Assembly (NCBI RefSeq): GCF_002443255.2
Contig: NW_019211458.1
Location: forward strand, 28,176,485 to 28,240,484
From: Varroa destructor
Taxonomy: Eukaryota; Arthropoda; Arachnida; Mesostigmata; Varroidae
DNA: 64,000 nt
Direction of reading: 5' to 3'
The notes under the pieces were generated by a model that did no database searches, had not been told where the DNA came from, and saw only the letters and a list, made by a program, of their open reading frames with translations. Below, one piece after another: positions 51,801-62,312 of this stretch. Numbering within the stretch: position 1 is the stretch's first letter; every line of letters starts with the position of its first letter. The position numbers and the translations under genes are program-made.

Positions 51801-54800
51801 CTTCGTGTTCGAACTACACTAAGCTTCAGGATATACAGCGACAGCAGCACAATGTAGAAAGCATGACATGTAGAAAGGAGAGTGCAGGTTTTTAAACGAT
51901 TATGCTTGCGGCATACAGCAAAAGTCGCGCATCAGGCATAAGATAATGTGCTATTCAACATATTTATCAACATGTATTAGTTTCATAAATGTCCCCATTA
52001 CGAAGCTAATTATTGGACTCCTTTTTCTACATGTACGTACTGAAAAGCAAAAAAAAGTGCATGTATAAAGAGGAGGAATAGGCAAACCTTAATTACTTCG
52101 GCAAGACCGTCGGTGAAATTGGTCCTGTGGCCGAGGCTGACATGGCGCAATCGAGAAAGGCCTTTAGGCTAAAACAAAATTTGTGACAACAACGAAGTCT
52201 CACGGATTACGGAACATGATTGAAGATAAGGTGATCGAAATACTCGTTAGTGCAAACTATACATGTTATAGAAACCTCTTAATATTCGCTGTGTTTCTGT
52301 TTAAAGAAAAAAGGGCCACGGGCCCTTTAAAGCAGTGTCACCTTCAAAAGAACCTTTATAGCACTTTTTACCCCAACCTTTTCACTTCAGCCGTAACTCT
52401 CAACAGCTGATCCAGCCGCTGGTTTCGCCGCTATTCTGCTAGATTATAATCCTGGTTGGTGCTTCAGCTCTGTGTAGGTCCCGGTAAGATTGGATACAAG
52501 AGATCGAGAGAGATACGCGGAAAAAGCTAGGTGATAAAAAAACATTAGGTATCAAAGTGGTTCGGGGTTTCTTGCTCTCTAGTTATTCCTGGCGGGCGAC
52601 GGTTGTAAGAAGAGGAAGTCTTCGGGGGGTAAACATTATCGGGAGGTTTGAGTAGAACCTGGATGCATTTGGCTGCTATTAGATTTTTATTGGAGTTCCT
52701 ATACGCAAGAATTTGCTCCGGCCTGCGTTTTCAGGTGGCCAAACTGGCAGAGTCCTTGGCCACGTAGCCAAGCCCACCTCACCAAAGCTACTACTGTCGC
52801 CGGTAATCCAGCTGTTATAACACGGCATGCTCTTTTTTTTTGATATTGTTTGACATTTGGGTGCGTGATCATTGTACTTATTATTACAGCGTGAGGACAA
52901 TGATGGGTGATGCTCCGTTCTTCTATGCGTATGCTATTTTATATTTTACTGGTCTAAGGAGACATAATCCTTGTTACCTTATTTATACGTGTTTACTATT
53001 TTTACGCTACATATAGTGTAAAATGTACAGAATATATTTGCTAAAGGGGATTGACGATGAAAGTGAATTACAATTTGCTGAACGCGCTTCGTACGTTTCT
53101 GTTTGGAGGGCAGAAAGCAATGCAAACTATATGGCGTACATACACCCAGAGACGCGCATAACACAGAGTTTAACACCATCAGATTTCTCATCTATTTTCA
53201 ACTCGTGCCGCTACTTGTAGCAGTGGTACATTTGACACAGCCAGCTGTCTATCACCAGCATTTCTAAAAAGTCCGGATGCATTCTTCTGTCTACCTACAG
53301 AAGCCTTTTCCGGTTTTCTCCATTTTTCGACAGACTTGACTGCTCTGCGGGTCCAACACAACCTTTTTGGATGAACCCTGTTGGTCGCTGTCCCTGGGAG
53401 AGTGAAGGAGGGTATGGAGCATGGGATGTTAGGACGGCTTTTTTAGCGAAGTGCATTGCGGAGCAGGCAAAGAAGACGTCAAATAGACGCACCTAGAGCT
53501 CTGAGATCCCGAACGAAAGGTTAGAGCCGAAAGAAGAATTTCAATATGTTGTTCACACGTAAGATATTGAAGACCGGAAAAAAGTAAGAAAGAGCTTGAA
53601 GACTGTAGTTCGGCAGAGCTGAAGGTGAGCCCGGGATAAGATGTCATCGTGTGCGGCAACTGTACGTGAGAAGGGGTCAGCTTGGAAGCAGCAGCAGCAT
53701 TGAGCCTAGTTCAAAAGTAGCGGGGCCCAGTTCGAATAGTTACCGCCGTCACTGGCAGAACTTTATTCAGCGGCCAAACGAGTTGAACTATTGGAAAGCT
53801 TTTCCTGCACATTGCGTGGGTGCCGTCGTATGAATGACTGGGTCGGTACTAGGACGTAGCGTTTATGGTTGAAGGGTTTAATTTCATCCGTGTCCCATAA
53901 GCTGCATTTCAACGAGTGAAAGAAACAGACGAGCCCGCAGCTACAACCAACAACAACTCTGGCAAAAAATTTACATGTGTGTTACCAAACATGATGTGTT
54001 GTAATTTTGTTTGTAATACGTATTACTATATATACAGATAATGTAGCTGTTTGCTTGCGAATGCTCTATATGCTCGTTTCGATAATAGGAGAGTTTATAA
54101 AAATTTCCACTCGGTGTAGTTGCATTCTGGGTAATAATTATTAAACACATTTGATATGAAATTCGCCTAAAGACCGCTACGATCTGCGAGCATATCCCTA
54201 CCTTGTAGGCGTAACGTCACGTCTTCATCCAGCGCACGCTTTAGTTCTCGTTCATTCAACATAACCTTTAGCAAAAAGGTAAGTGGATGGCTATCAGTAC
54301 GAATTAGCCGATAAAACGACAAGTGAACTTGTTTCAGGCTGTACCGGGCGTCATGCATACTCCTAAATAAAATATCTAAAATGCTATTTTGGATGATGCA
54401 ACGTGTGTTCGAAAGAACAGATTGCACTTGTCGGCCGATCGTCTTTTGTTTTCGATTTCAAATCGGTATCGGCCCGGATTAACGAAAACGCGTGTATTGA
54501 AGTCCAACGTAACATCGCACCCTGACTCGCACTCCACAAACCTCCAGGCTGATTATGTTTCGGCTGTGATTAGAGTTCAACTAGCCGTGACTTTCGGTTA
54601 GGGTTCTCATTATAGGTCCCTGCAATTATTTACAGTGACATAACAGGGAAGATTGCAAACGGCAGCCGCGCTCATGATACTCGCACAGCAGCGTCACATT
54701 CGAAACGTACTGTATCACGTTCCCTCGACATAAAGAAAGGATTTCCTTCAACAGCAAATGACCAGTCTACAATAGTTGAAACTGCAAACGGTTATCGTTG

Positions 54801-56343
54801 GCTAGGCAGTAGCATGACTTTTAGACACTACCGACCGACGCATTCCTATGTCATAATAGCGGAAATGGACATATGGTCTGCTTCATAATACCACAAATTC
54901 GGAAGTAGCTCGTTCGAGCCGAAACAGAGTTTAAAAAAATGTTGCTAGCTTCGTTGCCTATCAACTTTGTCTATAATTCGTGAACTAATTGGCAACAAAA
55001 GACATGCCATTTATGTATAGTTGGCATTTACTGAACTCTCTGCCGCTTATCACTGACTAAGCATTATTGTTTACGTTTTACAGCATTAACTAGCCTTCAG
55101 TTGTCAAAAATGTTAACTAGTCTAATCCCTGGTTTTCCTGAACCGCAGGTGGGTATTCACATTCTTCGGCAGAGGGAAGCGTCATCTAGTGACGGACTTG
55201 AGTCCAACGGCAGCGAAGATCCAGGACTTCGCGTGCCTCACGGACAGATGGGCGCTGGCCATGCTATGGGTGGCCACTCGCAGACGCCCACGCCACCCAG
55301 TGATCCCGAGCAGATGCAACAACAAGGTCGAGTACAGCAACAGGCAAGCCATTCGCAACAGGTGTGTATTAATCTGCAGCAGCATCGCTACGGCCCTTAC
55401 CTTAACTAGGTCCATATATTATATATGATGGGAGGTGGAAAATTTTCAACGTTTAATTCGTCTTGGACTTTAACACCGTTTCTTATTAAAAGTGCTATTA
55501 TCGTGTTTCCCTTGCGGAGTGAAAAAAAAAGGCTATTTCACAGCGCTGTTTATGTTACATTACGTCATACCGTTTCATCTCATAACAATTCAAAAGCTAT
55601 CTTCATCAATACAGGGTGGAGGTTTGGCTTCAGTGCGCGAATTGCAAACCCACAATTCGACATCAAGCGATGAACGTAGCAGCCCGAGAAGTGACTATTT
55701 TTCGAAGGAGAGCTCGATTGCCTCCACCGAGCATCGGCAAACGTTGACTATGTCCACCGCGAGCCACCAGATCACGCACGGAATGCAGAGCATGAACACG
55801 GTCGGCTTGCCCCAAGCAAACGCCCGAAAGAAACCTTCTGAAATAGCTGCAAAACCGTTTATGGTGAGTTCATAATGAACTGTTTCTAATGTAGCTTTAT
55901 TATCTACGTAGCTAGATAGCTACAATGAGTGTTCTTAAGTTACGTGCTTTGTATCTTGTATAGAAGACTATATGTATTTATTGTCAAAATTCTGGGTTAG
56001 TTGCAATTTATATATGTATGTATTTAGCTAATGTATCTTCATATTTACACGGATGTTTAACGTTTCACATTTACAGATCCCAAACGTCGCTAATTTACGA
56101 CCGGTTATCCCGCAAGTCGTGCAACCGTCGTACTACAGTCGGATGGCGCATGACATGCAGGGATTCCATCCAGTAGAGTCAGGACAGCCAAGCGGTGGCC
56201 AGGATACCTCATATGCATCGATCGATCACGGGGTTGGTGTTCTTGCAGCACCAACAGGAGCTATGGTACATCAAGTCAATGTGGTCGCCCTCAGCGATGA
56301 AGACGCCTCAAGGAATAACGACCTTCTCGAGACGCAGATCTGA
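33662..56343 (+). CDS. Nine-exon gene for a two-pass membrane protein with a long disordered tail and a C-terminal PDZ-ligand motif (family not recognised)
   Basis: I joined nine exons by splice sites and frame: 33662-33836, 36907-37064, 37329-37610, 38926-39144, 40130-40369, 46704-46805, 55149-55361, 55615-55863 and 56077-56343. They give about 634 residues. Residues 1-45 are Ser/Gln-rich. Cys47, Cys50 and Cys51 sit just before membrane segment 1 (about 49-73). A short loop (TQYPEH) leads to segment 2 (about 81-105), followed by a basic stop (PRRRR). Residues 112-634 are rich in Gly, Ser, His, Gln and Met with no recognisable domain. They include PPAY at 242-245 and end in ETQI. A scaffolded plasma-membrane protein is an inference from these motifs. 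The layout of two membrane segments and a long tail loosely recalls TMEM200-type proteins, but I see no convincing sequence match. The start could lie further upstream because exon 1 is open to its acceptor. Further exons could hide in the long introns. Exon 4's left border and exon 6 are the least certain parts. Confidence 0.75.
34979..34999. repeat. (CGG)n trinucleotide repeat in intron 1
   Basis: Seven CGG units followed by a looser GCA-type stretch, in the first intron of the membrane-protein gene. Confidence 0.9.
36792..36819. repeat. Poly(T) run of 28
   Basis: 28 consecutive T, 87 bases upstream of exon 2. It could be the complement of a retroposed poly(A) tail, but no element body is recognisable beside it. 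Confidence 0.95.
36907..37064 (+). CDS. Exon 2: two membrane segments
   Basis: The acceptor is ttccttttag| and the donor AGG|GTATGC. The 158 bases complete the split Gly codon and encode GMVLIAVGIGATAMI, the loop TQYPEH, then a second hydrophobic stretch ending SLSATIC and the basic run SPRRRR. This is the most protein-like part of the gene and the best query for a family search. The exon ends on a codon boundary. A 28-base T run lies 87 bases upstream of the exon. Confidence 0.8.
37329..37610 (+). CDS. Exon 3: start of the disordered tail
   Basis: The acceptor is gacgctttgcag| and the donor CAGAAG|GTACGT. It has 94 codons, phase 0 at both ends (VVDAKSDVNGNAGNQQ to DSRSAQK). The composition is Gly/Asn/Ser/Thr/Gln-rich, with no membrane segment or known domain. 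The preceding intron is only 264 bases. Confidence 0.72.
37611..38925 (+). other. Intron 3 of the membrane-protein gene, containing the scaffold gap
   Basis: Runs from GTACGT to acag, with the N gap in its middle, so the true length is unknown. A stretch of CAA/CGA-type repeats lies just before exon 4. Confidence 0.65.
38255..38354. other. Assembly gap of 100 N
   Basis: Exactly 100 N, the usual placeholder for a gap of unknown length, inside intron 3 and flanked by TA-rich sequence. An exon could be hidden here. Confidence 0.99.
38926..39144 (+). CDS. Exon 4: tail segment with a PPAY motif
   Basis: It has 73 codons, phase 0 at both ends (PLAPIQLKFARKSG to DISAHSL). The donor CTG|GTAAGT is strong. 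The acceptor aataacag| is weak, with few pyrimidines in the 35 bases before it, but an in-frame TAA directly upstream bounds the exon. A second in-frame acceptor at 38943 is possible. The segment GTLPPAYMTL holds PPAY (39034-39045), the consensus bound by WW domains such as those of Nedd4-type ligases. The stretch is His-rich. A long minus-strand ORF covers part of this exon and is its shadow. Confidence 0.62.
39145..40129 (+). other. Intron 4 of the membrane-protein gene
   Basis: 985 bases from GTAAGT to cttcacag. A near-duplicate ataatatgggga occurs twice around 39,965-39,992. Nothing else seen. Confidence 0.7.
40130..40369 (+). CDS. Exon 5: Gly/Met/Ser-rich tail segment
   Basis: The acceptor is ctcacttcacag| and the donor CGAAGG|GTAAGC. 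It has 80 codons, phase 0 at both ends, running from ANNYTLDAAGGGANSG to NDVLLEEPRR. No domain is recognised. Repeated Met codons (MVMAPMV, GGMMIVG) give it the same low-complexity look as the neighbouring tail exons. Confidence 0.72.
40370..43059 (+). other. Left part of intron 5
   Basis: No exon recognised. Around 41,840-41,862 a short tract (ctaggttcgaaaccgggc) resembles a tRNA T-arm and may be the end of a SINE-like element. No full tRNA fold was found. Confidence 0.55.
44236..44812 (+). pseudogene. Broken reverse transcriptase of the gypsy-type element
   Basis: In successive frames I see MIEASSSGLLASS, then FRFCVDPQKVNAVTKRDV, then FKPMLFGLANASPTF, then a degraded active-site block and RDWKG. 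These line up with the conserved blocks of Ty3/gypsy reverse transcriptase. The catalytic YxDD box reads YPSD at 44609-44620, so an active-site Asp is lost. At least three frameshifts or stops separate the blocks. The gene is dead. Confidence 0.85.
44830..45255 (+). pseudogene. Broken RNase H region, left part
   Basis: Downstream of the reverse transcriptase, pieces in shifted frames match the usual connection and RNase H order: a Tyr/Arg-rich patch near 44,850, a degraded Asp-containing GLEARPVRW-like segment near 45,040, a VVAYA-like segment near 45,090, and FAIATDASVTCKYF-like text near 45,190-45,230. The match breaks off at about 45,250 where the AT-rich block starts. Confidence 0.65.
45250..45800 (-). 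pseudogene. Mitochondrial-like AT-rich insert (NUMT candidate, large-subunit rRNA)
   Basis: The base composition shifts abruptly to very high A+T for about 550 bases. Near its left end, atatgaact (45264-45272) is followed by aacgctgttacccc (45285-45298). Spacing and sequence match the complement of the conserved 3' part of arthropod mitochondrial 16S rRNA, where ATATGAACT precedes ACGCTGTTATCCCT. The rRNA sense would therefore be the minus strand. I could not place the rest of the block; it may be more diverged rRNA or another mitochondrial segment. Both junctions fall inside the gypsy RNase H region and are placed to about 15 bases. Confidence 0.6.
45801..45893 (+). pseudogene. Broken RNase H region, right part, with the ADALSRLP tether motif
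   Basis: Right of the AT-rich block the frame reads NFDVWLWSYTTNSKADALSRLPA and then a stop. KADALSRLP (45859-45885) is the hallmark at the end of gypsy RNase H. This shows that the element continues after the insert and that only a short piece of RNase H is missing between the two parts. Confidence 0.8.
46000..46560 (+). pseudogene. Broken integrase of the gypsy-type element
   Basis: From about 46,080 a Pro/Lys-rich segment resembles the stretch after the integrase zinc domain. At 46,310-46,380 AVVEAFFALQDWFNAVDAG and VTGNASYF match the integrase core, but the second catalytic Asp position reads Gly (46371-46373). At 46,430-46,490 HYMRTAVDYPQAIPPVES matches the third block around the catalytic Glu. 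Frameshifts and stops lie between the segments. Confidence 0.75.
46704..46805 (+). CDS. Exon 6: short Tyr/Met-rich tail segment (probable)
   Basis: A short exon of 34 codons between the acceptor aaattatag| and the donor CCAAAA|GTACGA, phase 0 at both ends. It encodes NNMNYIYGPAAMDMYYTPAG and ends NATVPK. Frame, phase and composition fit the tail. It sits between the dead retroelement of intron 5 and a transposase relic. The alternative is that it is chance or part of a mobile element, so I hold it less firmly than the other exons. Confidence 0.55.
46913..46981 (-). pseudogene. C-terminal relic of a mariner/Tc1-type transposase
   Basis: The minus strand reads MTSELFRPQIEAVIAVNGG, then HIG and TAA. 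Mariner-group transposases commonly end in a very similar R-x-x-AVI-x-A-x-GGHIE. A stop directly upstream shows decay. I could not recognise the catalytic core in the several hundred bases to the right, so this is a fossil tail. It begins about 110 bases after exon 6. Confidence 0.6.
47909..47935. repeat. (CA)n microsatellite in intron 6
   Basis: CA units with one CG interruption. They generate His/Thr and Val/Cys repeats in overlapping open frames that are not genes. Confidence 0.9.
52310..52328. repeat. Short perfect hairpin
   Basis: aaagggcc (52310-52317), the loop acg, then ggcccttt (52321-52328). It lies in intron 6. No T run follows to suggest an RNA gene end. Confidence 0.75.
55149..55361 (+). 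CDS. Exon 7: Gln/Gly/Pro-rich tail segment
   Basis: The acceptor is ttcctgaaccgcag| and the donor CAACAG|GTGTGT. It has 71 codons, phase 0 at both ends, from VGIHILRQREASSSDGLES to QQQASHSQQ. It contains a TPTPPSDPEQ stretch and a Gln-rich end. It follows an 8.3 kb intron. Confidence 0.72.
55615..55863 (+). CDS. Exon 8: Ser/Thr-rich tail segment
   Basis: The acceptor is catcaatacag| and the donor TTTATG|GTGAGT. It has 83 codons, phase 0 at both ends, from GGGLASVRELQTHNS to AAKPFM. Ser/Thr clusters such as SSDERSSPRSD and SKESSIAST resemble phosphorylation-prone linkers; that is inference from composition. The flanking introns are 253 and 213 bases. Confidence 0.75.
56077..56343 (+). CDS. 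Exon 9: terminal exon ending in ETQI
   Basis: The acceptor is cacatttacag|. It has 88 codons plus a TGA stop, starting IPNVANLRPVIPQVVQP. The last residues are NNDLLETQI. The final four (T at -2, I at 0) match the class I PDZ-ligand pattern S/T-x-hydrophobic. The stop is followed by AT-rich sequence that reads as 3' UTR. Confidence 0.75.
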   Translation: MPNVANLRPVIPQVVQPSYYSRMAHDMQGFHPVESGQPSGGQDTSYASIDHGVGVLAAPTGAMVHQVNVVALSDEDASRNNDLLETQI

Positions 56344-56894
56344 CCGCGCGGCGCTAACTACCAAAATTCGTACAATGGATGATTGAACTGAATCGACTAT
56401 TTAAGCTGGATTTAAGCAAGCAGAAGGCGAGACTAGAAGGAAAGAATATGAATATGAATACAGGGCCACGAATTATACACAATGCATAAGTACCGATGTT
56501 GACTGACAACGAACGGTTGGACGCACAATTCGACCCATATGCGACCCAAACAAACTGATCGAACATATGATCGAAGAGCGACCGTATTGCCTTAAAGAAG
56601 TGCACCTCAAGTTTTTCCTGGTCGAAACCCAGACAGGACTTGAGAAGGGCACTTATCTATCGACCGTATCGATAATGAACCGATAAATAGTACTGATCTC
56701 GGATGGAAAAGCTCAGCGATAAGAACGTAAACCGGTATTTAATACCTGCCGAATGGGTCGAACAGAGTATAAGAGGAAGAGGGTACACTGACAAAGGTAA
56801 TGGCCGCGTTGACCAGATGACAGCCAGGTTACCGACTGACCAATGACCGCGAACACTTACGGACAGTAAGAGTAATATTATCTTTATTATGATG

Positions 56895-56900
56895 AATAAA
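56895..56900 (+). terminator. Candidate poly(A) signal for the two-pass membrane protein gene
   Basis: The first AATAAA I find after the TGA at 56341-56343, about 550 bases downstream. Another lies at 57266-57271. The region is AT-rich, so such hexamers are expected by chance. Confidence 0.25.
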
Positions 56901-57656
56901 CAAAAACATATATATGAAATATAGGAAGTTATACAAGGTACCGTTTTACTCGATATAAACGAATATACCATACGAGATTTTCTATAATAACTCGTTTCCC
57001 CGTTATGCCAAGAATTAGCTGTTACAAAGAGGATGTACCAGTTAACTGAGGGGAATACCTTCAGGCAGTTTGACTCAAAAAAAGGTCAAGAGAGTTTAAT
57101 TATTGGACATCACAAGGAATGTTTTACAGAGAGTACCTTATATACGTGTATGTAATTTTACGTGAGTATAATATTACTGAAACTGATTTTATTGGCGCTG
57201 GTATGCAAATTTTACGATGATGCGAGAACGGGAAAGAGCTAAATGATAATATCTCTGTTTTCTATAATAAAATCACATAGATCAGACGTAGCCATTGACA
57301 GTCATTGTGTCCCGGCGGTTTGATGGAACCGAACCGTGCGTAACAATCAGTCAGCAACATAAATCACTACATTTGTGAGGTCACACGGGTGTCGACCAAA
57401 TGCAGGCGCGTTTATATCGTAGCTCTAATTGCGAGCTAAGAACAGATCGCCGTATTGTGGTAGACGGTGCGCCGCCAGTCCGTATCCCGCCGTCTGTTGA
57501 GGTCGCATTCTCTAAGGTCACACACACACGCATACGTCAGGAGAGGCACATCATACCATAATTACATTCAAGGTCACACAACAAACGGTTGTCTTTCAAG
57601 AATGTATATATTGACCTATAAACAGAGAAAGTAAGACTAAACGAAAACGATACATC

Positions 57657-57657
57657 T

Positions 57658-57681
<24 letters not shown>
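57657..57681. repeat. (TA)n microsatellite
   Basis: About 12 TA units in the AT-rich region after the plus-strand gene. Confidence 0.9.
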
Positions 57682-57689
<8 letters not shown>

Positions 57690-60600
57690 AGCTAAATACA
57701 ATGTGAACAACATAAACTGCCCAGTACTGCCGCTCAACACTCAGATTGCCCATCAGCGTGGAGACAGGCAATGGGCAAGGTGCAGAAGAAACTCATCTGT
57801 AGTCGTAGAGAATTTGGCCAGCTGCTGTATATGAACGGAAGTAACTAAAATGGCTATTCAGTAGTGAATAAGGTGCACACACTTAGTGAACTCAACTCCT
57901 TTGATCTACCGATCATTGGTGTACTACGACCGACATAAAAGCAAGCAAGAAGGAACGTTACCACTAAAATTGTAGCTTTTCGGTCGAGAAAAGTCGGAGT
58001 AAACACATGATATGATAACTGATGGGATTTGATTGGTAGGCTAAATGGCTTAAGCAGTTGAGTGGTTTAAACCAATGGGCTGGATAGATTTGTATATTAT
58101 GTGAGGGTGGAATTGCAAGGGAGATACACGGCGGGGTATAGAGGTCAGTTCGTTGCCCGAAAGGTGCAGGAAAAAATAGAAGCGTTAACATAAAGGAAAA
58201 TGAAACTGTTACGTATCATGGGTAAGCTAATACCAAAAAAAAACAGCTAACATACAACGATCGACTACAAACCGAGGTATATATCTCTATCGATAATAAT
58301 GCGTACACTCTAATAGAAATAATACGTGCCTCAGCCGAACATTAAACTCGATTGGAGCTTCCGTTGGGGCGTAGACACAATCCAAACCAGTTAGGAATTG
58401 TGACTGCTAATTTTTTTCGATTTGCGAATGAATACTACCATGACGATACAAACAAGGGCAAGATAGAATTATAGTTCTTATAACGAAAATTCGTACTGAA
58501 CATATATATATATGTGTTACAATCGACAGATGTTTTAAGGCGACTGATTTCGTTGATTGTCTCGGCTAGCTGCGGAAAAATACGATACATTAACATAATA
58601 GCCGTAGTAGTGCTAACATCATTAACAGAGATTATAACTCTACCGCTTGGAACTGAAACATACGCAGTGTGCGATTAGAACAATGCTAGATTAATGAAGC
58701 AAAACGATAACAAAGACAGGGGCAAAATGCAAAAAAAAATATGTGTACTCGCGCTCCGCGCGTGAATCGTAACTTGCGAACAAGTTTCCGCATCCGCTGA
58801 ATGCTGGTATATTGAAATAGAAGCATTTTGTGAAACAGAATGGGAGAATGAAAAATAAAAGAATACAAGGAACAGTACAGTAAATGATAGGTAGAGGACG
58901 GGAGATTAATGCGTGTTTGTATACTGTAATATAAATACTAAAAAACTAGCATGATGCCAACACCGCCAATCGCTGTGTCGTTAGATGGACCCGGTTCAGT
59001 GAGCTGTAGGCCAATAGTATATTTCTATGTTAAGATTTTTTGTTATGATGAACAACTTACTTACTCGCCGCCCAACGGTGATTTTCAGTTGTTGAACTAC
59101 ATATATGAATTATGTGCCTCTTTCAAATCGAAAATGTGCTCAGTAGCGGAAAATATCTATGACAAAGCTTCGGTGAAGACTTTGAATAAACCTGCACGGT
59201 AACTGAGATAACGGTAGCAATAAGCAGGGATCATGCTGTTGCATATAGATGAAAAGGTCTAATGTAATAGGCCATTGCTGGCAATCGTAATTTTCAAGCC
59301 TTGCCTAAAGGCTGAACTATCGTCTTAACACCGGAACGTAACACGAGCGATATCTTGTGACTACTTTTAATTCTTTGCAACTATTTCGGATACATCCGCG
59401 AAGGTACTTAACGGCTTAAGAAATGTAATTATCAGTGGCAAAAGAAAAAAGTGGTTTCAGTAAATTGTGCATCGTTCATGAGACCGTTATAGGAACGAAG
59501 ACAATAACTATAGGATCCTAATAACGAATATTAAAAGATGTGATCAAACGATACTTATGAACAAAATACAAAAGAAGTTGCAGGACAGCAAACAGTGTAG
59601 TTAACAATGGCTATTGTAATGAGATCATATATATATATATATCATGCAAGAACGCGCTACCGTGAAGTTTAATATATCAACATACAATTAATATAAATGA
59701 ATACGGAAAACAAAAGCATCTATATTTAGTTGATGATAATGAGAGGGGAAGGATGGAAGCGAAAAAGTATGCACAAATATATATGACAAAAACAGTGTCA
59801 CAGTTTGTATGTGTGTGTGTAGGTGAATGAGTCAGATAACAAAGCGATACACATGAACAGAACTTTATGAGTCGGATGCATGTATATATAACGATGATAA
59901 TTATTAATATTAGGCAATTTTTGATGTGAGCAAACGAGGAAATGACGATGCGAAACGAATTAAAAATGGAGCATAACCGCGTAATAATAAATAAAAAATA
60001 TGAAAATCAAGTGACTAAAAAAAAGCTGAAGGTATATATCAGAACGTCAAATTAAATTTGGCCCTTAGAGATAAAATATACCAGCTTTCTTTATATATCC
60101 TTTTGACGAATTTTGTCTTTATCCATACCTTAGCAGCGAATTAAATCTTCGAAATAAAATACAGATTACATTTTTATGCAACACAGAAAGGAAGCTAAGC
60201 AAGATGATCGAAAGTCTCTTATGCTCTGAAGCAGCAAGTACACATCATATACAACCAGAAAAGCGCTGGCAAATAAACGCAACCAAACAGAAAAATATAC
60301 AGTCAGAAATTAACAGTAATAATATATGCATATATGTTTAAGTACTAGTGGAGTATATATATATTTATTTTATGTAAAGAAAGCACAAACAAAGAAGAAA
60401 GAAGGACATGTTGAACTCATGCGCGCGTACATAGAAAATACTAAAGTGTATCGATAATTAGCTGATAAATAAAAATGACAAAAAATGGTGAAAGAAAGCA
60501 AAAAATACGAAAGATTTTAACAAGATGATATATAAGTGTACACAGTCTCACATGAAATGATGATGGATAAACAATAGAATATTACAAGTTATGACGAAAC

Positions 60601-62306
60601 TGTTGACTGTATTCATTAAACCTACCTAGAGCCCTTAAATCGATTTATTATGGCTTTCAATGTAGAAGATGATTACCGTAATGTAAACATCATCAACTAT
60701 ATGAAGTAGGAACCAAGTTGAAGTGGTCAGTATCCGACGCAACATTTCAGAACAAAACATATTAGCGGATTAGCGACACTCATATATGTAAAGACATTCC
60801 GTGCAGTTTAAAGGACTTTATAGCGAAAGATTAACCCAATATTCGCACATTAATTATTGAAGCTGAAATATTCAATGCCTTCTTTGACAAGTAGCATACT
60901 ATAGGAAAAAAATCGTTATTTTAAAGAATATCTGATCCGCTCATAATGCGTATAGTGTATATGGAATACATTTTCATCAATAGTTAGTACTGCACTTTAC
61001 AGAAGCAGCATCTGTGTCCCTTTCGAATCCATCAAATCGACTGTAGTCAAGTTTCCGAAGATTTTTTTTAACTAAATTTTAATGTGCATAATCGAAGACG
61101 ATCTTGCTGGTTTATTCTTATTAATATTAGTTATTAAGGACGACCTAACTTTAGTTTTTTTCCGTTTGGCTTAAGGCTCATTTGTGTGGATTGACTAATC
61201 ATTACCCTGTTCGTCTACTCACGTTAATACCCATCTATCGATCAACGATATTTGAAGTATCTGATATGATATACGACATCCGATTAGATCCAGTGTGCAA
61301 CACTATCATTAGTTGGATCTAGAAAAAAAAAAATAAAACTTATCGACATTTTTTTGGAAACCCAAAGGGCGCAGCAACTCAATACATAAAGTGACCCTTT
61401 TCGAACACACATAGACTTCTTGTTGAATCACACTGCCAATATTATAATTCGTGAGCTAATAAGGTATGTCATGCTTAGCTTCGATGTTACTCCCAAATAT
61501 GTCTCTTACGGTGAAAATCAAAAATTTATTTCGCAACAAAAATAGAAGACACTTTTAACACATACCTAAAACAACAGTAAAACAATCATACCATTATTTT
61601 TTCAAAGAAGCAGGTTTCTTGCGTTTCAAAACGCCGCATCAATTTCCCAACAAATAAAGCATATATAAAAAAAAAAAAGTAAGAAAGTATCTCCCAGGCA
61701 ATTTGAACTGTTAGAATTTACCGCGTGTAAAATGCTAGAATTTACTTTTTATTCTTTCACTAAAAGATATTTGTATATAGGCTATAAGTGGACCTCTTAT
61801 ACATCTAATACAAATGTCTGCCCACTAACAGAATCGCTAGAACATCAAACGTCCCTATCGGTACACCTCGAGTCTTGTGAAAGAAAGACATGCGGTACGT
61901 TGGTTTATACTTCTACATAGATATATAACAGCGTATGCATTTATTTTGTCAAGTCAGTAAAAGCCTACAGTAATACTTTATTTATCAATCGTGCATTATA
62001 CTCTTTTAATCGTTTTGTCTTTGACATGAATCTTCTGTCCGGCATAATGATGAATCCAGTTCCTAACATTTTATTCTAGCCATTACATTTATAACACTAA
62101 CAATAATAGAATTAAACGGAAAATAATTTCATAGCCCTTAGATACGAAAGGCTGCGATGGGAGAGCCTAAGTGCAAGTAAGAGATATGGTTTTGAGCGAA
62201 AAAATAATGGAGTCGTTAAAAATAACGTGAGAAGCTTGTTCTGTCATATAGACAGGCTCCTGACGTTGATCCCTCTATAATTTGGAAATTTGGTTGTTTT
62301 AATAAT

Positions 62307-62312
62307 TTTATT
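62307..62312 (-). terminator. Candidate poly(A) signal for V-ATPase D
   Basis: AATAAA on the minus strand (tttatt on the plus strand), about 430 bases past the stop codon. Other AATAAA hexamers on the same strand occur further along, near 62,070 and 61,980, so the one used cannot be decided from sequence. Confidence 0.25.

Larger units (their letters stand above)
46982..55148 (+). other. Body of intron 6
   Basis: About 8 kb with a (CA)n repeat and one short hairpin. Several 60-150 codon ORFs occur, without splice context or recognisable products. Confidence 0.55.
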
